64,000 bases of DNA, taken from an uncultured Eubacteriales bacterium. Lineage in GTDB: Bacteria; Bacillota; Clostridia; Oscillospirales; Oscillospiraceae. The notes beneath the pieces were generated by a model. The model ran no database searches. It worked only from the letters and a program-made list of their open reading frames with translations, and had not been told where the DNA came from. Below, piece by piece: positions 32,851 through 41,800 of this stretch. Numbering within the stretch: the first letter of the stretch is position 1; the number at the start of each line of letters is the position of its first letter. Both the position numbers and the translations under genes were made by a program. The stretch covers positions 62,001 to 126,000 of the forward strand of contig ONIN01000003.1 of assembly GCA_900317905.1 (NCBI GenBank), read 5' to 3'.

Positions 32851-35800
32851 GTGCGAAACATGGATCACGGCGGGCTCGCTGACGACGGTCTGGCCGATCT
32901 TGTCTGTGACCACACAGCGATAGCGCTGGCCGGAGACAGCATCCTGTACCGGAACGGACAGAACGCCGGATTCCCCGTCCAGATCTGTCCAGTCTCCCCC
33001 GGCCGCAGGCTGCGTCTGCCACCGGTAGGTCAGGCCCTTGCCGCTGGCCTCCACAGAGAAGACGGCCACGTCGCCCGCTCTGCCGGTATAGCTCTTGGGC
33101 TTGGTGAGGATCCGGGGTTCGGGAATGATCTCATAGAATTTCGCGGTGACCTGCTGGTCGGCCCGCATCTGCAGCGTGAGCACGTCGTCGGTGCCGATGC
33201 AGACGCCGTCCTGATACCAGCCCTCGAAGGCGTATTCCTCGGCGGGCGTCGCCACGAGGGCAGCCTCCGCGCCGTGCTCATAGCGGCCCGCGCCGGTGAC
33301 GCTTCCGCCGCCGGAGATCTCCGCCGTGAGGCTGTGCATGGGATAGATGGGTGCGAGATAGAGATTGGAGGCATAGGCATTGGCGTCGGCGTCCGTCCGA
33401 ATGACCACCTCGGTGACGGTCTCCCCGGTGGCGTAGTCATAGGAGTAGCTGCCCGCCGGGATCTGGAGCGCCAGCGGATCCTCGTAATAGTATCTGCCGG
33501 GCTCCGCGGAGAAGGTGACGCTGTAGTGCTTCGCCGGATCCAGCCCCACAACGCGATAGCCGCTCTCGGTCTCCAGCACGCGGATGCCGCTCAGGGTGCG
33601 GATGCCGTAGATCAGGATCGAGGTGGCGAGACTGGTGCCCATCTCATCCAGCTGGTTGGTGGAGACCACCAGCCGCTGGGTATAGTGCTGCGGCGTGACG
33701 GCGATGGGCTCGCCGGTGCAGGTGATCCAGGGGCCGCCGTCCAGCGAGTAGCGGTAATTCTCATCGAAGGACTGGGCGGTCTGGCCGGCCGCATAATCGA
33801 AGGTGACCACCGGCGCCGCCAGGGCGTAGTCGATGGTGGAGACGGGATTTTTCAGCAGCTGGGCCCGGGTGAGGCTGATGCGGTCTTCCATGGCGTCCCG
33901 CCACTCATACCAGCTGGTCGTCTCCTCGGTTCCGGTCATGCCCTTCACCAGTTTGAACAGCTGGAAGCTGTCGAAGATGACAGGCATCACCTCATAGCTC
34001 ACGCCGAACTGCGCCGTCAGGGACTCGCCCAGGGCGCGGGAATCCGCCAGGAAGCCGATGAGCTCCATGTGCTGGGCGGCCTCCGAGGTAGAGATGTCCG
34101 TCGTATAGGCGTTGTGGCGCTTTTCCAGCGAGGCGCGCAGGCCGTCGGAGATCAGAGACACAAAGCGGATCCGGTCCGCGATGTCATGGCGCTCCGAGAC
34201 ATGGAAGATGTTGTCGCCGAGATAACGGGTCAGCTTGCAGGCGCACTTGAGGACGATCACAAGCTTGTTGGCGGTCAGACCGCTCTTCTTCACGATCGCC
34301 TTGTAGCCCGCGTCCAGCGCGTTCCAGAGCTCCGGCTCGATGATCCTCTCCGCGGCGTCGAAGAAGATCTCCATGGGGTCCATGCCGTCGATGATTTTCT
34401 TGATGTCCTCGACGCACTTGCGGACCTTTTTGCCGTCGCCGTTGTCGGGCACGTTCTCTTCCAGGGCGTCCAGATAGAGATTGCAGCTGCTGATGACGCT
34501 CTGGGCGGCGATGTAGAGATTCACATCCGCCGAGGCGCCCTCAAAGCCTTTCACGATCTTTTTGGCCACATCGGTGGCAAAGCCGATGTTTTTCCAGACC
34601 TCGGCGAAGTCCTCAGAGGTGAAGAGTTCGTTGAGGGTGGAGACGAAGTCGATGTCGGCCAGGGGGACCAGATCCCCCAGCCCCTTGTTGTTCATGACCT
34701 GCATGAGCTTGTTGATGATGAAGCCTTCCAGCTTGTCGTAGGACTTGTTGAAGGCGATCTGGTAGAAGTCCCACTTGTAGTTCGTGCCGATGAGCTCGAA
34801 GGCCTCCGGCAGGGCGCCCAGATAGCCCTCCACCAGGGCGTCCACCTGTTCCTTGGTGGCGTCTTTGGCCTTTTCCCGGATCTTCCGGGTGATGAGCTTG
34901 TCCCAGTTGCCCAGGCCGCCGCCCTTCAGCCAGTCGCAGACCTTGTTCACCCAGTTGATGGCGCTGTAATAGCCGGAGTAGTCATCCTGGCTGGCGCTGA
35001 GATCCAGCTCGTCCAGAATGATGGCCTTGATCATGTCGTAGTCGTCGGCGCCGAAGAGGGACTTGAAGTCTCCGTCGCCGGCGGCGAAGGCCAGCAGATT
35101 CCAGAGGGTCTCCTGCTGATTGGTGGTGAGCTTTCCGGCCACGTCCCCGGTGGACTCGTAGAGATTCCAGTAGATGAAGTTCTCGTTGTCCGTGAGGTAG
35201 TCATAGGCATCCTGATTCTCCGTGAAGGTCAGGGCGGTCTTCTCCTTCGGACTGATGTTGCTGCTGAGAGACTCCAGGAACCAGGAGACCGGGTGCTTGA
35301 CGATCTCGACCTCCAGGCCATAGGTATTGCTCATGGAGGCAGCGTATTCCCCGAGCTTCTGCTCCTGCTCGGTGTAGACCGTCTGGTCCACGCACATGTA
35401 GTGGCGCGTCAGCCGCTCGCCGCTCTTCAGGACGCTGAGCTGGCCGTCCAGCCGGGTGGACAGGGCAAACTTGTCCACATCCTCGGCGCCGTAGCCGTAC
35501 ATGTCCGAGATGTTGGCGCCGGCGATGTCGAACAGCTCCGTCTCCAGCAGGTAGTCGCCGGTCTCGATACTGGGCAGATAGACGTCCTTGAAGCCGTTGT
35601 TGATGAGAGAAGCGTTGTAATAGAAGGTGCCGTGGTCCAGCTCCTCGGGGATGTCCAGCCGGAGGGTGAGATTGGAAAGGCCGTACACCTCGATGGGCTC
35701 CGTGGCCACGAAGCTGGTGTAGATCGTCTCGTTGAACTCCGACAGCAGGCCGGAATAGTCCGCCGAAAGGTAGTAGGAGCCCACCGCGTCGCCCCGGAGG

Positions 35801-38800
35801 ATCCAGGTGATGGTCTCGGTGGTCTGGCCCCGGATCTCCGCCCGGGAGACCTGGGCGCTGGACTCGGTGGCGTAGGTATCCACCAGAGAGAGCCCGTTGG
35901 GGATGTTCAGCTGGATCTCGTTATTGAGCATGCTGAACTGGCTGGAGGCATTGTTGATGATGTGCAGCCGCACGTTGTAAAACTCCTTCAGCGTCGACAC
36001 GCCCACCGGGATCTCCAGATAGGCCACGGACACGTCCTTGGAGAACTCATAGCCCAGACTCTTGGGCGCCAGCACCACCGGGATGATCTCGGTGGAGGCC
36101 TTGCCGTAATGGGGGATGTCATAGTCCACGATCACGGGCTTGTAGATGGTCTCGCCGGTGAGCTCGTTGTAGTGGAAGGAGGTCTCCACCTTCTTCTGCT
36201 CGCCATAGGTCAGGGTCACGTTCACCTGGACGAAATACTGGTTCTCCGGCTTGCTGACGTCGATGCCGGCGGCGCGGATCTCCTCGAAGCTCATGGGGGT
36301 GATCTCGAAGTGTCCCTCGATCATCACATGGTGCACCAGCGTCATGGTGACGGCGGTCTCCTCCCCGGCCTTGACGATGATGTCCTTCTTCGCCGGGAGC
36401 CACTGGTTGTCCGGGATCACGCAGCCCACAGTGTGGCGTCCCACCTCGGCGGAGAATACCACGGTACCGCGGCTGTCGGTGGTGCGGATGACCTGCTCCT
36501 CCTCGCCGAGGTCGAAATACACCGGCGCGTTGGGAACGGCCTTTCCGTCCTCGTCCACGATGCGGATGCTGGCCGAGCCGATGAGGGTGCGGTCCTTCAC
36601 GGTGACCGTCTTGGTGGCGGTGCCGCGGTTGCCCTCGTCATCGGTGACGGTGAGGGTGATGGTATAGGTACCCACGTCCTGATAGACATGGACGGGCCGT
36701 CGCTCGGTGCTGGTGGTGCCGTCGCCGAAATCGAACTGATAGGCGATGATGGCGGAATTGTCGTGGGAAGAGGAGGCGTCGATGTAATACTCCACGTCGG
36801 CCTCCAGGGTCGCCTCGCAGGCGATGACCGGCACCGGTGCGCTCCGGTCTGGCACCGTGACGCTCTGCAGCTCCAGGGTGCTGACGTTGCCGCAGCTGTC
36901 CATGGCCTCGATCTTATAATAATAGGTGGTGCGCTCCTGAGAGAGGTTGGCGTCGGTGCAGGTGTACTGGCTCTGGCCGGAGACCGCCTTTCTCTGGGAG
37001 ATCAGGCTGTAGGAGCCGCTCTCCCCGGTTTTCCGCAGGACGCGGTAGCCGCTGAGATCCGGTTCCTGATTGCCGCTCCACTGAATAGTGATCTGCCCCG
37101 CGTCATACTGGGCCGCAGCATGGCTGACCGCGGGGGCGGTCACGTCCACCACATAGGTGGTCTCGGCATAATCGCTGCGGTTGCCTGCGGCGTCCACAGC
37201 GGAGGCACGCAGATAGATCGTGTCCCCGGTCTGCTTCCCGCTCATGGGGATGTTGGCCGTGACGGTCTTGCTGGCGGCGTTGATGCCCGTGACGCTGGAG
37301 AGGGTCTGATACTTCTCCCCGTCCGCGCTGGTCTCCAGCAGGATGGACTGCAGCAGCTGGTTGTCGGTCGCCTGCACGTTCACCGTGCGGTAGCCGCTGC
37401 CGAGGGTGCTGCCCTGGGCGGGGAGAACGGCCTTGATCTCGGGGTTGATGGAATCCGGGATCACCGAGGCGGTGACGATGGCGGAGGGCTCGCTGTAGTT
37501 GCCGGCCCGGTCGGTCACAGCCACGCGGTAGTCATAGGTGACGCCGCTCTGGGCGGTGCGGTCCAGATAATTGATGGTGGTGAGGCTGCCGGCGATCTGG
37601 CGGAAGTCCTCGCTGCCATGTTCGGCGCGGTAGACGTAGTAGCGGGAGAGATCCTCCTCGCTGCCGCTCTCCCAGCGGATCTCCACATAGCCGTTGTAGC
37701 CGGTTGCCGTGACGCCGGCGGGCGCCGCGGGGGCCGTGCGGTCCACCACATACTGCACCGCGGGGGCGTTGCTGCCGGAATCGCTCTCGTTCCCGGCGGG
37801 ATCCCGGGCGATGCCGCGCACAAAGAGGAAGCCCTCGTCATAGTCCGCCAGCTGCAGCGTATAGCTCATGGTGCGGGAGGTGGCCACCGCGGACCAGGTC
37901 TGGGTGTAGACGTCGGTCCAGGTCTCTCCGTCGGGAGAGGTCTGCACGGTGATGGCCTGGATGGAATACTCATCCGTTGCGGTCATGGTCAGCGGGATGC
38001 TGGCGGCGTAGTAGCCCGGCAGCGGCCGCAGCTGCGTGATCACAGGGGCGGTGGTGTCCGGCTGGGTCCGCACGACGACGTCCTCCGAGGGGGTACCCCG
38101 GTTGCCGTGCTGGTCATAGCCCACCACCCGATAGGTGTACTCCGTGTCCGGGGTGAGATTGTAGAGATTGGCGCCCCGGGTCTTGGTCACCTCCTGAACA
38201 TTCGTATAGGTGCCGCTGGCGTTTTTTCGCTCCACCCGGAAGGACTGGATGTCGTTGTCGGACACGTCCTCCCAGCTGAGGGTGACGGTAACGGAGGTGC
38301 TCTGCCAGCTCAGGCCCTGGACCTGCTCCGGCCCGGTGTTGTCCACATAGTAGACATAGGTCAGGCCGTCGCTCTCGTTGCCGCTGGCGTCCCAGGCGAC
38401 GCCGCGGACATGGATGATCCCTTCCGGAAGGGATTTGGTGTTGACACTGGCGCTCCAGGTGCCGCCCGATCCGGCGGTCAGCTCTGTGAGCTGCGTCCAG
38501 GTCTCGTCGTTTTCCGGTGCGTAATAGAGGGCCGCGCGGGTGACGGCCACGTTGTCCTGGGCCGTGAGCCGCACCGTGACGGTGCCGCTGAGGAAGCTGT
38601 TGGTGGCCGGAGTGAGCTTGGTGACCACGGGGGCCTCCACGTCCGGCAAACGGGTGGCGCCCACGGTGATGGAGGGCTCGCCCTCCTGGCCGAACTCATC
38701 CACGCCGACGATATAGTAATAGTAGACCTCATCCTCCGCCGCCGTGGTATCGGTGTAGGACAGGGTGGTGCGCTTGTTGATCTGGGTCAGCAGCGTAAAG

Positions 38801-41800
38801 TCATCCTCCGAGGCGGCCCGGCGATAGATCCGGTAGATGGCGGTATCCACCTCGCTGGACATGCTCCAGCTGAGGGAAATGGCGGTGATGTCCCCGATGG
38901 CGGTGGGGTTCACGATCTGGGCCGGGACGCTGTGGCTCACCAGGAAGGTCTGGGTGCGCTCTCCCTGGGCGCCGTCGGCGTCCGTGAGCCGCACGGTGAT
39001 GGGATAGCTGCCGTCAGCGATCTCCGCGATGTCCCATTCAAAACGGAAGGCCCGCACGGTGTCGCTGCTGTTTTCGGGATCCGGCGCCGCCTCCCCCAGC
39101 AGGGTCTCGCCGTAGAACACCTCCACGCGGACGGCGTCGCCATCCATGTTGACGCCGGCGGGTGCCTTGATGAACAGCGTGCTGTGGCCCGGCACCAGCT
39201 TCCCTCTGGAGTTTTCCGAGGTGATAGCGGTCACCGCGGGCTGGAGGGTGGTGACCTTCCGCTGCGCGGAGGCGGTGCTGCCGCTTTCGCCGGTGCCGAA
39301 AACGGTATAGGTGTAGGCCGTGCCGGGCTGGACGGTCTCATCGGTGAAGGTGCAGTCGGCGGTCACCGCCAGGGTCTCTCCGTCCCGCTGCACGGTATAG
39401 GCGGTCACGGCGCTGCTCACATGGGGGTCCCAGGTGAGGGTGACATGCCGGCTGCTGACGGTGGTCGCCGTCAGTGCCTGGATGGGAAAATCGCTGAGAT
39501 CCGTCAGGATCTGCACGCCCTCGGCCACCAGGGGTCCAAAGGCCGCCACATAGGCGTCATAGGCGGCGGGCGGCACCAGAATGACCTCCAGTCCCTTCAT
39601 CGGCGCGAAGGGGTTAGCGCCGAACTCCGGCACGGTCTGGCCGGTGAAGGAGAGCACCTTGATGCCGGTGCAGCTGTTGAAGGGGGTATTGCTGTCAGAG
39701 GTGGCGCTCGCGGCCAGGGAGCGGAGGCCGCTGCCGAATTCCACGGCGGTCAGACCGGTCATGCTGGAGAAGGCGTTGTTGCCGATGGTCTCCAGACTGT
39801 CCGGGAGACTGAGGGTGCCGGTGACCTTGCTGCAGCCGTTGAAGGCATAGTTTCCGATCTCCGTGACGCCGCTGCCCAGCTGCAAGCCGGTCAGATTGCT
39901 GCAGCCGCTGAAGGCGTAGGCACCCACGGTCCGGATGCTGTCCGGTATAGTCAGCGTCGAGGCAAGCCCCGTGCAGCTGCGGAAGGCGTAGCTCTCGATG
40001 GCGGTGACGCCCTCCGGGATCGTGACGCTGCGCATCGTCGCGCAGTTCTGGAACGCAGAGGTCCCGATGGTCTGCACAGAAGCCGGGATCTCCACGTCCC
40101 CGCCCGCACCGTAATAGACCACCAGCGCGCCGTCCCGGATCACGAACTCCTCCTGGCTGTCCGCAGGCAGCAGCCGGAGCTTCACGGCAAGGCTGGACTG
40201 GACCTTCCCCGCGTAGGCGCCAAAGGCGTCCACGGGAACATAGACCTTCTCCACCGAGGAGAGACCGTTCATCGTCAGGGCAAATGCGCTCAGGCTGAAA
40301 CCGCCCATCAGGCCGGTGGAGATGTTCGGCGGTGTGGCACCGGTGAAGGTAAAAGACTCCAGCATGCCGCAGTGATAGAAGGGGCTGTTGGAAAGCAGGA
40401 ACCCTCCTTTTTTGCCGATCTCCTGGATGCCCGTGCCGAACACCACGGCACGGAGATCCGTATATTCAAAAGCTCTGCTCTCGATGGTGGTGAGGCTGTC
40501 CGGGAAGACCGCCTCTCCGGTGAGATTGGTGCAGTTGCTGAAGGCGGATTCCCGGATGGTGACCAGCCCCTCGGGGAAGGTCACACCGGTGATGGCCGTA
40601 TTGCCGGAAAACACGTTGGCGGCGATCTCCGTAACGCCCTGGGGAATGACCACATGGCCGCCGTCGCCCAGGTATTCCGTCAGGATCCCGTCGTTGATGA
40701 TGAATTCGCCGCTGTCCATGACGAGGATGTGGGCCCCAGCGGGAAGCTTGCCGCTGAAGGCGGCGGTGTACGCGTCCAGAGACCCGGCGGGCACATAGAC
40801 CCGCTTTAGCCCGGTCATGTCCGCGAAGAGGTTCAGATCGAAGGCCGGCACAGCGGCGGGACGGAAGATCATCTCCGTGACCGCCGAGCAGCCGCCGAAG
40901 GCAGAATATTCATCGTTCTTGTAGCCGTCGCTGGTGAAGCTCGTGACCGAGGCGCCGACGGTGATGGAGGTGACCTGAGTCAGATCCTTGAAGGCGGCGG
41001 CGCCCACGGTCTGCACGCTGTCGGGGATCACGATGGCCCCCTGCACGTTGCTGCAGGATCCAAATGCCCACGCGCCGATCTCCGTAAGGCTCTCGCTGAG
41101 CTGCAGACCGGTGAGATTTTCACAGTTCTCGAAGGCGTATTTCCCGATGGAAGTGACGCCGTTGGGGATCACCAGCGTACCGGTGAGATTCCGGCAGCCG
41201 GAAAAGGCGGTGTCACCGATCCGTGTCAGACCGGCGGGCAGGGTCAGGGTGCCCTGGATGCTCTCCAGATATTCAAAGGCCCCGTTCGGGATCTCCGTCA
41301 GACCGGCGGGCAGCTTCAGGGTCCCGTCCATCCGCCAGCAGTAGGCAAAGGCAAATTCGCCGATGTCCGTGACGCTGTCCGGGATCCAAAGATTGCCGGT
41401 AAAGCCACAGTCCTCAAAGGCGTGGGCGCCGATGTGGACGACAGTGTCGGGGATGGTCAGGCTGCCGCTCATCTGCCAGCAGCGGGAGAAGGCGTTCTCC
41501 CCGATGGATTTAATGCCCCGACCGAGGGACAGCCCGGTGAGATTCTCGCAGCCCAGGAACACGCCCTCCTCAATGTGCTCCACGGTGCCCGGGATGGTGA
41601 TACTGCCGGTGAGTCCGTGGCATTCTTCAAAGGCATGGGCGCCGATGCGCTTCAGGGTACTGGGCAAAACCAGCTCACAGTTCAGGTTCTCGCACTGCTC
41701 AAAGGCGTACTCGCCGATCTCCTCGAGACCTTCGGAGAAGCGTATCTCCTCCAGCGCGGTGCAGTTTCCGAATTCATAGTCGCCCATTCTGCGCAGACTG

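Noticed and set aside
32851..40809. A 2652-codon open frame on the plus strand opposite the giant surface-protein gene
   Set aside because: It is antisense to a gene with signal peptide, ribosome site, promoter and recognisable domains. Its composition (His, Gly, Val, Leu, Ala-rich) is what the opposite strand of high-GC coding DNA gives.
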